Assembly (NCBI GenBank): GCA_013995675.1
Contig: VWRR01000017.1
Span: 186,001-250,000, forward strand
Reading direction: 5' to 3'
From: Cyanidiococcus yangmingshanensis
Lineage: Eukaryota; Rhodophyta; Bangiophyceae; Cyanidiales; Cyanidiaceae
DNA length: 64,000 bases
In this document: positions 1 through 10,050 of the stretch, one piece after another
How positions within the stretch are numbered: position 1 is the first letter of the stretch
Layout: every line of letters begins with the position of its first letter
Notes under the pieces: generated by a model
What the model was told of the DNA's origin: nothing
The model's input: only the letters and a program-made list of their open reading frames with translations
The model's database searches: none
Program-made: the position numbers and the translations under genes

Positions 1-3
1 GAG

Positions 4-645
4 ATGACCGATGAAGGGGAGCAAGTGCCCTGCGATGTGAATGAGTCCAATATGCTGTCATGCCCGTGGGAGGGCGATCCATCATCTCCCAGACACCATG
101 CCGAGGCCATGAGCGACTCGGAATGGCCGGAACCCGAATTCGAAAAGCGGACCCGCAAGCGGCGCGACTGGACAGCGGTAGAGGACCGTCGGTTGCGGCA
201 GCTTGTTGAAGCGTTCCTGCGCTCGTTGGCAAACCGCTCGGCTACGCCGCCGCGCAAGCAACTGGGGCCCCATCTGACAGGCGCGGGTGAATCTGGCCTG
301 GACCCTGTTACGCTCGGTCCGAGCCCATCATCATCATCATCGCTCAAATCTCGTATACCGTGGACACGGATTGCTTCGCAAATGCCAGGCCGTTCAGCAG
401 CCCGTTGTCGTGAACGTTACCGGAATTACCTGGATCCATCGATCCGGCACGAGCCATTCACCGCAAAGGAGGATGCGATCATTCTACGGGAGTATCAGAA
501 ACGAGGTGCAGCCTGGGCCTATATTGCTTCAAAGCTCTTTGGTCGCTCCGAGAATGCGGTCAAGAACCGCCTGCATTCGTTGCTTCGCCGAGCGCGGCAC
601 TCAACCGCGGCGCCGATCACGACATCGGCACCAACGCTGGCCTGA
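4..645 (+). CDS. Two-repeat Myb/SANT DNA-binding protein
   Basis: A 213-residue frame starting at an ATG three bases into the window, so a longer N-terminus upstream cannot be excluded. Two Myb-like helix-turn-helix repeats are visible. The first runs from the RDWTAVEDRRLRQLV segment (about residue 54) through a Ser-rich, Gly/Pro-rich insert to WTRIASQMPGRSAARCRERY (about 120-140). The second is FTAKEDAIILREY...WAYIASKLFGRSENAVKNRLHSLLR (about 152-196). The spaced tryptophans and the SENAVKNR recognition-helix pattern are typical of R2R3-like Myb proteins. The first repeat is split by about 35 extra residues, including a serine run encoded by CAT/TCA repeats. It is probably a nuclear transcription or chromatin factor; targets are unknown. 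Confidence 0.75.
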   Translation: MTDEGEQVPCDVNESNMLSCPWEGDPSSPRHHAEAMSDSEWPEPEFEKRTRKRRDWTAVEDRRLRQLVEAFLRSLANRSATPPRKQLGPHLTGAGESGLDPVTLGPSPSSSSSLKSRIPWTRIASQMPGRSAARCRERYRNYLDPSIRHEPFTAKEDAIILREYQKRGAAWAYIASKLFGRSENAVKNRLHSLLRRARHSTAAPITTSAPTLA

Positions 646-2171
646 GCCCGAGCGTCTCCGTAGCCTAGCAGGCATACCCACCAGGTGCCTGTTCTGGATT
701 TGGTCCTGATACGCAAGTCCGCATCACACATCGACGAATAGAATAGATACCATCGTGCATTGTGGATGAGTTCGCGAGCCGCGTCCAATGCCTGCACAGA
801 CAGACGCTGAACGGTGATGTGCCGACCCCGTGTGCGTCCCAGCACGCCCTGGAGAGTACCTCATCCACCGCCCACCCGAGTCACGGTGTCCGCTCCGACT
901 CGATCACGTACAGTTGGCTCCCTGTTGACTTGATAACGAGTACCATTCATGTTCGATAACCAACGCTGAAATATTTGAAACGGGAGGATGTGCTTCGTAC
1001 CGAAAAACGGACGGACATGACGTTGTCTAAAGCTCGCACACTCGTCACGACGAGTCATGGTCGTGTCGTCCCCGACATGCAATCCCCATATCCATGCGAC
1101 TTGGGAAGGAGACGCGTTCCTACCTCCTTGTATCATTGAGGTCAGGCGAAGACATCCAGGGTGATCATCAAGAATGGGTACCTGTATCTGGAGCCGATGA
1201 CGGGCATCCTCCTGACGACAGCGGAACGTTGTCCTGCTCTATCACAGCGACGCGGACCCGAAACGAGGACTAACGCCAGCCACACCGACTACCCATGCTG
1301 GTCATCGAGTGCTGCCTCTCTCAAGCGCCTGGGTCATCGACACCTAGGACGCCTCGTGGTCCTATCCTGCACCCGATGGGACCGGGAGACGTTCCCGTCC
1401 GGGGGTGCACGATCGGTTGCCTGGCTTGATATGGCTCCCCAAACAGGATTGTATGACGAAAAGCGACCATTTGAGTCTCCAGCGAGCTTGGTCGCTCAGA
1501 AAAGTTGTCACTCACGAACACTTTTTAGGAATCTTGACCGTTGCGCGCTGGACCAGAATCATCGCAGCACCAAGTGTGCACATGGAGACGAGGAGGCTCG
1601 CGTCCACGACGTAGCGGTCCATGCAAAAGCGCTCCGAATCGACGACCATCGAGATGATAAACGGGACCTGCAAAGCGTCTGCGAACTGTAACGGCAGTGT
1701 ACAAAGAGCTTCCTTGTGTCCCGAACACATCCACGGGCTCGTATCCCTAGTAGCGCGTCGTTGGAGTGTCGTGAAACTCGGTGCGCCGATGACTCGTTCC
1801 TCCATCCTATCGTCTTGGACGGCAGTTGATATCGGGTGCTGTGGAGATCAAACCGTAGATTTCTGGTCCCATAGCGCTGTATCTCTATGGTTACGCTCGG
1901 TCTATCGGTGACGCGTTGAATCTGTAACCCCATGGTGTCTCGAATACGCTTGTCCAGTTCCAGGATCTGTTCCGTGTCCGGCTTTCTACCACGACATGAC
2001 GGACGCTCCTGTTCCGCGTCGTCCAAGCTACAACGCTGGCGTGGTTCGCCGCACGTTGCGTCTGTCCTACGACTGAAGGCCAGTTGGTTTTTCGTTGCAT
2101 GGTGGAACGGTACGCGTTCCTTGTTCGTTTGCTGGTTCGGCATCCTCGGGCGTCATCGACTCCGGTAGGTC
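646..2171. other. Long intergenic stretch, only weak coding signal
   Basis: This 1.5-kb gap separates the Myb gene from the glycosyltransferase. Several overlapping short frames exist on both strands and none has a recognisable domain. The most protein-like is a minus-strand ATG frame at 1512-1805 (97 residues). It has a hydrophobic stretch near its C-terminus (about YVVDASLLVSMCTLGAAMIL) followed by a basic end, as in a small single-pass membrane protein. A longer minus frame (1559-2143) overlaps it in another frame. I cannot support either as a gene. No RNA gene or repeat was recognised. Confidence 0.3.
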
Positions 2172-3389
2172 ATGAAGCGTCGCCTGCATCGTCGGCTGGG
2201 ACGAATACTCGCCATATTCGTACTGTGTCTTATCGGGACCTGGTTGTGGCTCAGCGCTCGCACCGATTCAAGCAACGCGATACTGGTGGGTAAGCGTTTG
2301 CCATGGGTTCCGCCTAACGCATCCACGAAGCGTCTCGCGTGGCCTCGAGTCGCCCTCGTCAGCACGACAACCGCTGCCTACGCCCGTCGCTATGAGGGTG
2401 CAATCTTTAACAAAGTCCTCTATGCTCGAAAATGGTCACCCTGGATCGACTTTCTGCTCGACTCGTATCCGTATCATTGGACTCGTTCTGCCATGTCGCA
2501 TCAGCGTCTTCCGGAGCGTCGGGAGCCTCTGCCTCCTCACTACAATCGTCTGTTCGCGCTGGAACGCCTGCTGCAACAACGTTCTCTGTATGATTGGTTC
2601 ATGTACTTGGACGTTGACGCAGTGATCACCAATTTCAGCATTCCAGTGCAGCGATTTCTGAATGGTACGAGCCCACGACATCATGTGGTGGTCCACGACG
2701 GGCCCGAGATCAACTCAGGTGCTTTCTTGCTGCGAGCGTCGCCAGAGTCACTGCAGTTTGTGCGAAACTGGATCCAATTGGGCACCCGTTGGCCTCAAGC
2801 GAGTCTCGACCAGACTGCCCTCTGGCATCTGCTCTATCTGCATGCTGCCTATGCGCACGTCGATGGAGCAGCGCTGCTGCGCTACGCCCACGAGTACCCG
2901 TGCCAGGCATCGCTCCTCTTTCCAGAGCACTTTGATCACGATCGGGTTTTGCAGCGTTCGCCAGCGACCATGCTGCGACGCATAGAGGCTTGTTGGCGGT
3001 TCCATATGGCTCGTCTCGGTTTGAGATATGGCCACCGGAATCAAATGCAGGACATGGTGGTGTTTTATCGAAACGGGGTGCCGGGTTTCAACTTCTACGC
3101 CAGTGTCGGCAGGCCAGGAAATTGTGCGTTACGCCACCCAGTGCAGCTGTGGCGCCCTGGTGACTGGCTCGTTCAAGATAGCGGCTATGGGCTCGAAGAG
3201 AACTACGTCACTGTGAATGAAACCGTTCGGGTGCATTGTAGCCAGCCGCCTTGTCCTGATGAGATATGGCAGCACGCGAATTGCAAAGAGCTGTTGACAC
3301 CAGCCGAACGACAAGAGCAACTCATTTATCGATTAAATGAGTGGCATGGGCGGCACCCGGATGACTCCAAGCCCTATCGCGACGACTAG
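2172..3389 (+). CDS. GT34-like type II membrane glycosyltransferase
   Basis: A 405-residue protein starting at ATG. Residues about 9-28 (RLGRILAIFVLCLIGTWLWL) form one membrane segment right after a basic N-terminus, the layout of a type II Golgi enzyme. The lumenal part carries a LYARKWSPWIDFLL segment, then FALERLLQQRSLYDWFMYLDVDAVI with the metal-binding D-V-D at about 147-149. Further on is PEINSGAFLLRAS...LDQTALWHLLY. This order matches the GMA12/MNN10 galactosyl/mannosyltransferase family (GT34), which adds sugars from nucleotide donors to glycans in the Golgi. Donor and acceptor cannot be told from sequence. An RCH-type Cys/His-poor acidic tail follows the catalytic region. Confidence 0.75.
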   Translation: MKRRLHRRLGRILAIFVLCLIGTWLWLSARTDSSNAILVGKRLPWVPPNASTKRLAWPRVALVSTTTAAYARRYEGAIFNKVLYARKWSPWIDFLLDSYPYHWTRSAMSHQRLPERREPLPPHYNRLFALERLLQQRSLYDWFMYLDVDAVITNFSIPVQRFLNGTSPRHHVVVHDGPEINSGAFLLRASPESLQFVRNWIQLGTRWPQASLDQTALWHLLYLHAAYAHVDGAALLRYAHEYPCQASLLFPEHFDHDRVLQRSPATMLRRIEACWRFHMARLGLRYGHRNQMQDMVVFYRNGVPGFNFYASVGRPGNCALRHPVQLWRPGDWLVQDSGYGLEENYVTVNETVRVHCSQPPCPDEIWQHANCKELLTPAERQEQLIYRLNEWHGRHPDDSKPYRDD

Positions 3390-4099
3390 CAGCACCGAGA
3401 CGCGGCTCGGTCCAGAAGACCAAGGTTCGGCGTCTCCACCGAATGGCATGGTAACGTTAACACGACATCGTTCCCGAACGGGTCAGTTGTACCGTACGCG
3501 TTTGTCCGGTTTGTTCTGGCGTTCGGTCCTCGATTGTTTCCAGAGGAGTCCAAGCCTGCCGTTTTGGATGAGCGCAAGCTTGGTCTAGATCCATGCTCAC
3601 CATTGTGTTCGATAACGAGCTCACACGATGGTGCTGTCGAGCCGCTCGATGTCTGTCCGAGCGTTTACACCTTTCGGCATGAACGGCGATCATGCGGGAC
3701 GGCTCCGTCTCCAGTGTTGCTGCTCGAGTATGGATCGGTCATACTCATCGATGTTTGCGTCATCCATAAAGGTATCGCGGGAATAAATAAGTGATCATTT
3801 GTGCAATAAAAAAATCTTGACCTGGAGCAGGAAATCGGCAAGTGCCGGTTTCGACATCCACCTGACCCCATTCGGTGGTAGACCTCGTCCATCGTCCGAA
3901 TAGACGAGGTGACGTAAGGCTCGCGCAAGGTCGCTGCCCCCGGAATGCTTGCGTTTCATCGGCTTCACCCGAGGTGTCTACAGACATGCGCCGACATTGG
4001 AGTAACCACGATTCGGTTTGAACCACGACATGGTCCAGCACGATCGATGAGACGGTCGGGAAACGTCGGCTTCAGTCACTGACAAAATGACTTGTTCGT
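3390..4099. other. Intergenic, between two converging genes
   Basis: The stretch lies between the 3' ends of the glycosyltransferase (plus) and RAD18 (minus). Two AATAAA hexamers on the plus strand (3782-3787 and 3805-3810) could be polyadenylation signals for the glycosyltransferase. No coding frame with a recognisable domain was seen. Confidence 0.4.
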
Positions 4100-5473
4100 T
4101 CAGGTCAGGCCAGGTATCTCCTCTTCGGCAGACCGAGTCGTTGACGGGGCGATCTGAATTTGAGACCAAGCGAGTTCCTCGACCTCTCTGCAGATTTGAC
4201 GCAGTTTCTTTCGTTCGGTGATAGGCTCAACGTCGCATTCTGCATTGTGCCGAATGACGTACTCGCGATGGATGTAAATGAGGCCCTGCCGATGACGGTA
4301 CCACGGTGGTGGAATATTCACCCCAAGCGATTGAATCATCGCTCTGAGACGACGCTCAGACTGACCATCGTACCATACTTCATGAATCTTTCCAAGGGGA
4401 TACTCGCTTCCGGAACGGCTTGTGTGCTTCTTGGACAGCTGTCGTTCCACGCTCCTGGGGTTGTCTACGCTTTGCGCATCGACCCGGTCGAGGCATTCAT
4501 CAACATGTGCTTGGATGAATGCCTGCGGGTATGGATGATTGCAAATTGGACAAGCGATATGTCTGCTGCGCTGTTTTTGGTGTGTTTTTTCGCAGCCCGT
4601 TCGCCGCCGAAACGATGCAGCGTCGCTGACACTAGACGATTCGGTATCGGTCTCTGTTGTCGATGCCGTTGGTCTGGCATTCGGCACTGGGTGCGGCGCT
4701 ATCGATGCACCTGGCCAACCGTGGTCGCTGTTGCTATTCAAGCCACGTTCATCCATAGAACGACTCGATGACAAAGTCGCTGCACTGCGTTCCGAGCCGG
4801 GTCTATGCACCGCATCCGCCGCCGTCTCTAAGAGCGCCCGCTCTCCAAGTGTATGGCGTTGCGAGAAAGAGACGGCATCGGGGACGGAGCGCACGTCTGG
4901 CTCGAGACAAGCTCCACGGTCAACCGTTCGTGGCGATGGCACGCTTGTTGATACTGGTCGTACCACGTCCGGGCCAGCGCTTGCCACCGCCAGCGGTGTA
5001 CTCATCGAACGAGCTCGCGCAGTTATTGTTCGTGAACTCGAGGCTCTTGGGGTCGTCCCCACTGCAGAGGTCGCGACCGTCTTCAGGTGAGCGGTGTCCG
5101 GTGTCTCGTGCCCAAGGTCCGCTTCGCGCTGCGTTTGAAGCGTCCAGTGAAGGACCTCCAGTCGGGCCTGTTGCCAAGCGACCGTTATGTCTTCGACGAG
5201 GCGGTTCTTGCGCATTTGACTCACGCTGCCAGCGGTCCGGCACTCAGGACATTCGCTTCGATAGGAGAAAGCACGTCGAATACAAGCACTGCAGAAAGTA
5301 TGTGCACAAGCGAGAGACATGGGTGCCCGAAAGTGATCCCCACAGATCGGACAGCGCGTTAAAACATCCAGCGTCCGAAACGCTTCACTGGGCCAGTTGT
5401 GTGCCTCTGGCAAGTCCAGACTGGATGCATCTGTCTCTTGTACTCTCGATAAAAGTCCATTTTTATGCGTCAT
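4100..5473 (-). CDS. RAD18: RAD18-like E3 ubiquitin ligase (RING + UBZ4 + SAP-like)
   Basis: A 457-residue protein starting at ATG. A C3HC4 RING finger lies at about residues 41-78 (C41, C44, C56, H58, C61, C64, C75, C78). A UBZ4 zinc finger follows at about 308-327 (CPIC, then H323 and C327 in HVDECLD). Next comes a SAP-like segment with YDGQSERRLRAMIQSLGV and a C-terminal region resembling the RAD6-binding part of the family (ITERKKLRQICREVEELAW). This domain order is diagnostic for RAD18. Known role: with the E2 RAD6 it monoubiquitinates PCNA at stalled forks and so starts translesion synthesis. Between RING and UBZ4 is a long Ser/Thr-rich, low-complexity linker (about 125-300). No frame break was seen. 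Confidence 0.9.
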   Translation of the reverse strand: MTHKNGLLSRVQETDASSLDLPEAHNWPSEAFRTLDVLTRCPICGDHFRAPMSLACAHTFCSACIRRAFSYRSECPECRTAGSVSQMRKNRLVEDITVAWQQARLEVLHWTLQTQREADLGHETPDTAHLKTVATSAVGTTPRASSSRTITARARSMSTPLAVASAGPDVVRPVSTSVPSPRTVDRGACLEPDVRSVPDAVSFSQRHTLGERALLETAADAVHRPGSERSAATLSSSRSMDERGLNSNSDHGWPGASIAPHPVPNARPTASTTETDTESSSVSDAASFRRRTGCEKTHQKQRSRHIACPICNHPYPQAFIQAHVDECLDRVDAQSVDNPRSVERQLSKKHTSRSGSEYPLGKIHEVWYDGQSERRLRAMIQSLGVNIPPPWYRHRQGLIYIHREYVIRHNAECDVEPITERKKLRQICREVEELAWSQIQIAPSTTRSAEEEIPGLT

Positions 5474-6298
5474 GTAGATAAGACTTCATCTGTCTGAACG
5501 GTGGTGCTCGCTCGTTGAGTCAAGGCTGGCGAGACAGAGAAGCGACGCCTATCGGAGTAACGTCAGTCGTCTAACGCCTCCGGACGAGGACAACAACGAA
5601 GCGCTCGAGGCAGCGGAGACTTGTCAGGTCGCACTGGCGTACTCGATCTTGGTTAAGTATATTCTGATTGTGACCCTTAGTGAACGATCAATGGTGAGGT
5701 TAGGTTTTATTCAGACGATAGCGTCAACTGCATACTCATTGTCGGTTGTTCCGTTGCAGTCGTTGAGAACGTGTCATAAGACCTGGTCGATTACCGTCCA
5801 CGAGCCTTTATGAGTTTGGACGGCTCGTTCCCGACGAAAGAAGCAGCGAAAGCCATCACAACCGCCAGTTCGTGTTGCCTCGATATCCGTCGCGCCTCGA
5901 TACGACGACCGAAGGTATAAGCGTCCGGGGCTGATCGCCTCTGGCCGAAGTATGCCGAGTGAACCACAGTGCCTGTTGCGTCACCAACAACATTCTAAAG
6001 AGGCGAGCATAGCAATCGAGATGGGTATGGAACGGAACGGTGGGTTATGAAGAGCGTATTTCGGTCAGCTCGCGGTCGCACCAACGCTACGGCTGTCCTG
6101 CAACCAAGCTCCCTGGACCGGGCCACGAACCTGTCCTACAATGCATTGCACATCGATGAAAGCGCTATTCCAGAGAGAGATCCAATTCCTCAATGATGGA
6201 GAAGCAGGTTTCGCGAAACGCTCATTTCAGAAACACGTCTCGATATTCGATAGGACACGTTGCCGATCGATCGTACGCAATTTTATTCGAGAGCCCTC
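5474..6298. other. Intergenic, upstream of RAD18
   Basis: This stretch holds the 5' flank of RAD18 and the 3' flank of the Mpv17-family gene, both on the minus strand. No supported reading frame, RNA gene or repeat was seen. Confidence 0.4.
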
Positions 6299-7276
6299 CT
6301 ATTCAAATGTATGGTGATCATTCAAATGCTCCGATTCCTCAGCGTCGTTCGCATTGGTCGTCGTCACGTTATGGTGTTTGCTCGATCCTGTCGAGTGAAC
6401 GGTAGTCGTGGATGTCGGTTCTGACCCGGCAGCCACCGCGTTTGCGAACGTTCGAGCACCGCGATAGCTGCTCGCCTCAGTCGTTGCGTCGGTCCGGTCT
6501 CGGGTATTGTGGCCAGTTGGTCCAGCGCTGTCGCTTGTGCTGCGACGACCACTGCTGGTACCCCCTCGACGCACTTTGGCAATAAGGATTGCCGTCCAGA
6601 TAATACCCACAAGGTTGCCCCAAAGTACCCGTAATTCTAATGGTATCGCGTAGTAAGAGATGATGTTTGCCGGCGTCCATACAATCCAGTTGGTTTTCAT
6701 GACACCCCAGAGCTCGCGGCGGATTTTGCGGCCAATCTCCATCAGTGAACGATCCTCTAAAAGTCCAATGATGAGAAAGTACAGCGCATTGTATGGAGGT
6801 GAGAAAATAAACTGATCGATGATCACCTTGGCGATGACGACAGCTATATGGGACTGGTTCACGACGCGAGCGAACACAACACGGTCCAGAAACTGGTGAA
6901 AATAGTGTACAATAGGACCGCGAATCGCCAGACCTATACTGAACTGATTCATTAGCGAGCGCGAGCTTAGTTTGGACCCTGAGAGACTCGACGCTAGCAA
7001 ATCCGATACAAGAGAGATGACCGCAGCAGTGATAGACTTGGTCAAAACCGGGTCGGTTCGCAGCTTGCGCAGATAGCCGCTCCAAGCGTTGGCCACCACG
7101 AGACGAAGCAAACCTCCGGACTTGACCCCCTCAGCCGCGTCTAGTCCGTAACCATTCGCTTTCAACGAAGACGTCGCTTCGATGATGCGACGAATCGTGG
7201 CCTCGTTACCCACGCTCCGAGCACGGTGCAGCACCAGGTCGTGCACGCTTGCCGTTCCTGTCGTCGCCGGACTCAT
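6299..7276 (-). CDS. Mpv17/PMP22-family membrane protein
   Basis: A 325-residue protein from ATG. The family core begins at about residue 63 (YLRKLRTDPVLTKSITAAVI). It continues with the VVIAKVIIDQFIFSPPYNALYF segment and ends in ELWGVMKTNWIVWTPANIIS with YYAIPLELRVLWGNLVGIIW. The conserved W..W.P.N..., R.L..N and final W...L pattern is the Mpv17/PMP22 signature of about four membrane helices. Members sit in mitochondrial, peroxisomal or vacuolar membranes and act in membrane permeability or stress tolerance; the exact transport role is unsettled. About 80 hydrophilic Ser/Thr/Arg-rich residues follow the core, which is unusual since most members end close to the last helix. The N-terminus lacks a clear presequence. 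Confidence 0.85.
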   Translation of the reverse strand: MSPATTGTASVHDLVLHRARSVGNEATIRRIIEATSSLKANGYGLDAAEGVKSGGLLRLVVANAWSGYLRKLRTDPVLTKSITAAVISLVSDLLASSLSGSKLSSRSLMNQFSIGLAIRGPIVHYFHQFLDRVVFARVVNQSHIAVVIAKVIIDQFIFSPPYNALYFLIIGLLEDRSLMEIGRKIRRELWGVMKTNWIVWTPANIISYYAIPLELRVLWGNLVGIIWTAILIAKVRRGGTSSGRRSTSDSAGPTGHNTRDRTDATTEASSYRGARTFANAVAAGSEPTSTTTVHSTGSSKHHNVTTTNANDAEESEHLNDHHTFE

Positions 7277-8064
7277 TCGAGCAAGCCACTGCTCAATTCA
7301 GTGCTCTCGACAGCGTTTCAACCCACGTACGCTCCAGACTCCTATTTCTTTGGATAAAGCAAAGACTTTGACGAAACACTTCTCAATAGGTTTTGAATTT
7401 CCCACCCGAAATTACTTCCACGCTCCCTCGTTCCAGCAATGGCAATCCGCGATGTCACGCGATATGCCTTCAAACGAGCGAGATGCGGCCGTCTGGCCAT
7501 CGCCTCTCGGGCCGGCATCCATAGACGCATGGGGTGGTCCAATCATGTACATTCATGAACCAAAAGGGGTATCAATGTCCCGTACATCGGTGGGGCCTCC
7601 AGCGACAGGCGCTGTCTCGATCATCCATAGACGCATGGGGTGGTCCAATCATGTACATTCATGCACCAAAAGGGATATCGATGTTCCGTACATCGGTGGG
7701 GCATCCCGCGACAGGCGCTGTCTCGATCCCCGCTTCCTAGGAAACGGATCGGTGGCTTGGTGGCGGCATCGACCCGGAACGCATGCGTCGGGCATTCAAG
7801 TCATGGACTGGAGCAGGGAGGTCTGGGATTTTCACTGATTCAGGGGTATCGATCAGGAGGCATGTCTTGGGGAACACGAGGGCGTCTCGATGACTTGAGA
7901 CTCATCGGGCCAGAGGAACACAGCGCCGCAGGGAACAGCGCGAGTCTGGTTCTCGGCGCGCGTGTCGCCCTGCGGTTTCGGGTCCGGACGCCTGACGTTG
8001 CGGGAGCGGCTGTTGGTGCTGATTGACTCACCAGTAACGGCATCGTCGTTCTGACGTCGTTCTT
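7277..8064. other. Divergent intergenic region carrying a tandem duplication
   Basis: This region separates the 5' ends of the Mpv17-family gene (minus) and DRG1 (plus), so it should hold both promoters. Its one clear structure is the 106-bp direct repeat listed separately. Overlapping plus frames here (for example 7182-7838) encode the same peptide twice because of that repeat, and they have no recognisable domain. Confidence 0.5.
7517..7728. repeat. Two tandem copies of a 106-bp unit
   Basis: Copy 1 is 7517-7622 and copy 2 is 7623-7728, directly abutting. Both begin ATCCATAGACGCATGGGGTG and end GCTGTCTCGATC. I count six substitutions and no length difference, about 94% identity. The unit contains the short direct word GTACAT twice. 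It lies in the shared promoter region of two divergent genes, about 240 bases from the Mpv17 start and 340 from the DRG1 start. The origin may be a local duplication; I recognise no transposon features at its ends. Confidence 0.9.
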
Positions 8065-9183
8065 ATGGCGACGCTACAGAAAATTAAAGATATTGAGGAT
8101 GAGTTGGGTCGCACACAGGTTAACAAGGCGACCATGGGGCACATCTGCCGCCTCAAGTCCCGACTGGCGAAACTGAAGCGGGAGCTGTTGCTCGAGAGCA
8201 CCAAAGCGAGCGGTGGTGGTGGTGGCGGTGAGGGCTTCGACGTGGCCCGCACCGGCGACGCACGCGTTGGCATGATTGGGTTTCCCTCGGTGGGCAAGTC
8301 GACGTTGTTTAGCAAGCTCACGGAGACAGAGAGTGAGATTGCCGCCTATGAGTTCACCACGCTGACGGCGATTCCCTCGAATGTCTTTTACAAAGGGGCC
8401 AAAATCCAATTGATTGACTTGCCTGGAATCATCGAGGGAGCCAAGGAGGGTCGCGGCCGTGGACGCCAGGTGATTGCAGTGGCGCGATCTTGCGACTTGA
8501 TCATGATTATTCTGGATGCGACCAAGCCGGTTATTCACAAGCGGATAATTGAGCACGAGTTGGAGGGCTTTGGTATTCGGCTGGGGAAGCGACGACCGCG
8601 AATTGCAGTACGTCGAAAAGACCGCGGCGGGGTAACGTTGACGACCTTGTTCCAGGGTCCACCGTCGTATCTCGACGTTGAGCTGTGTCGTACAATCTGC
8701 CAAGAGTACCGATGTCCGAATGCGGAAATTGTGCTGAAGGAGGATGCGACGCCCGACGACCTCATCGACGTGCTCGAAGGCAATCGGGTGTATGTCCCGG
8801 TGCTCTACGTGCTGAACAAGATCGATGCCACGAGCATGGAGGAGCTTGAACTTTACGATCGGCTCGAAGATTACGTGCCCATCAGTGGGCATTTAGGTTG
8901 GAATTTGGATGGTCTACTCGAAGAGATGTGGAAGAAACTCAACCTCATCCGAATCTACACCAAACCCAAAGGCGAAATACCGGACTACGATGCGCCGATT
9001 GTGTTGCGCAATTCACCGGAACATTGTACTGTCCAGGCGCTGTGCCGGCGAATTCACAAGTCGCTCCTCGACCAGATGCGATATGCATGGGTATGGGGCT
9101 CATCCGTGAAGTTTTCGCCCCAGAAAGTCGGTGCTGACCATGTGCTACAGGATGAGGATGTGGTGCAGATCGTCAAGTCATGA
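8065..9183 (+). CDS. DRG1: Developmentally regulated GTP-binding protein 1 (DRG1)
   Basis: A 372-residue Obg-superfamily GTPase starting at ATG. It opens with the basic helical region of DRG proteins ([19 protein letters not shown]) and a glycine run before [12 protein letters not shown]. The P-loop GFPSVGKST is at about 72-80, G3 DLPGI at about 118-122 and the G4 NKID at about 251-254. A C-terminal TGS domain (about 290-370) contains [19 protein letters not shown] and ends [19 protein letters not shown]. These match DRG1 more closely than DRG2. The known role is a translation-associated GTPase that binds ribosomes, stabilised by the partner DFRP1. Length is normal and no frame break was seen. 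Confidence 0.95.
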   Translation: MATLQKIKDIEDELGRTQVNKATMGHICRLKSRLAKLKRELLLESTKASGGGGGGEGFDVARTGDARVGMIGFPSVGKSTLFSKLTETESEIAAYEFTTLTAIPSNVFYKGAKIQLIDLPGIIEGAKEGRGRGRQVIAVARSCDLIMIILDATKPVIHKRIIEHELEGFGIRLGKRRPRIAVRRKDRGGVTLTTLFQGPPSYLDVELCRTICQEYRCPNAEIVLKEDATPDDLIDVLEGNRVYVPVLYVLNKIDATSMEELELYDRLEDYVPISGHLGWNLDGLLEEMWKKLNLIRIYTKPKGEIPDYDAPIVLRNSPEHCTVQALCRRIHKSLLDQMRYAWVWGSSVKFSPQKVGADHVLQDEDVVQIVKS

Positions 9184-10050
9184 GACGATTGCGCTTCCTT
9201 CGTTCGCGATCGCCGCTGCTGCTCTAAAAGGATCCATGATGGTGTTCTGGAGGGCCTTTATCGAGTCCTCAGATGGATGCAGTTTCGGATTAGGCTGCGA
9301 AAGCAAGATGGATGCCCATATTGGCTTGAGCGCCGATTTTACTCCGTTATATCACGAGCGGGCTGGAGACGGTCCCAACGACGGCCTCTATCGCAGAAGC
9401 AACAGGTTGCGACAAGCGAGTGCCGCAGGTCATCACAATCCTGATGCATAAATCAATGTCGGATGCTGTTGACTTGAGCGGATCATGTCGCCAACAACGT
9501 AATCGGTGAAACATAAGAAGCGATCATCAGAACACAAACTGATCTCAGAGCGATGTCTCCTTTAAAAAACGAATATTCACCGAAAACGATCTGTTTCGCA
9601 GCCGCTTCACCGTATCAGATGAGAAGACGAGTGAGGCGCTCCAATCTCATCCGTTCTGACGAGTCGGCATCTGTGAAGCATTTCTAGGGAACTTTAATTG
9701 GGTGACGCCAGCTTCGCTGAAGCGTGAGGTCCATATCCCAATCGAGTGGCTTTGCGGTCCAGCTCGAACGAGATCCATGGACGCGGAATCTGCAGCTCGC
9801 CTGCAACGTCCGCCGCGGCGTCAAGCGCCACTCAGAAGGATGGCATCCCCGGATCAGCGGGCACGAAACGAGGCCGCAACGTCCGGGAAAGCGTTCCAGG
9901 ATCCACTTCATCAAAGTTGCGACAACGATCTATCGACACCCTAGGTCTTTTGAATCATTCTACGCGGCCGCGGCGGTGATGCAGTTTAGCGCTCGCAAAA
10001 CTGATTCTTTCATTGATCTCCGCGATCACGGAGAATTCCCCTGGTGGCCC
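9184..10050. other. Intergenic, between two converging genes
   Basis: This lies between the 3' ends of DRG1 (plus) and the aspartate-semialdehyde dehydrogenase gene (minus). Short frames occur on both strands without recognisable domains. No RNA gene or repeat was seen. Confidence 0.4.

Noticed and set aside
328-343. CAT/TCA microsatellite
   Set aside because: A short serine run inside the Myb gene; ordinary low complexity.
8074-8892. 272-codon minus-strand frame
   Set aside because: It is antisense to the strongly supported DRG1 gene and has no domain of its own.
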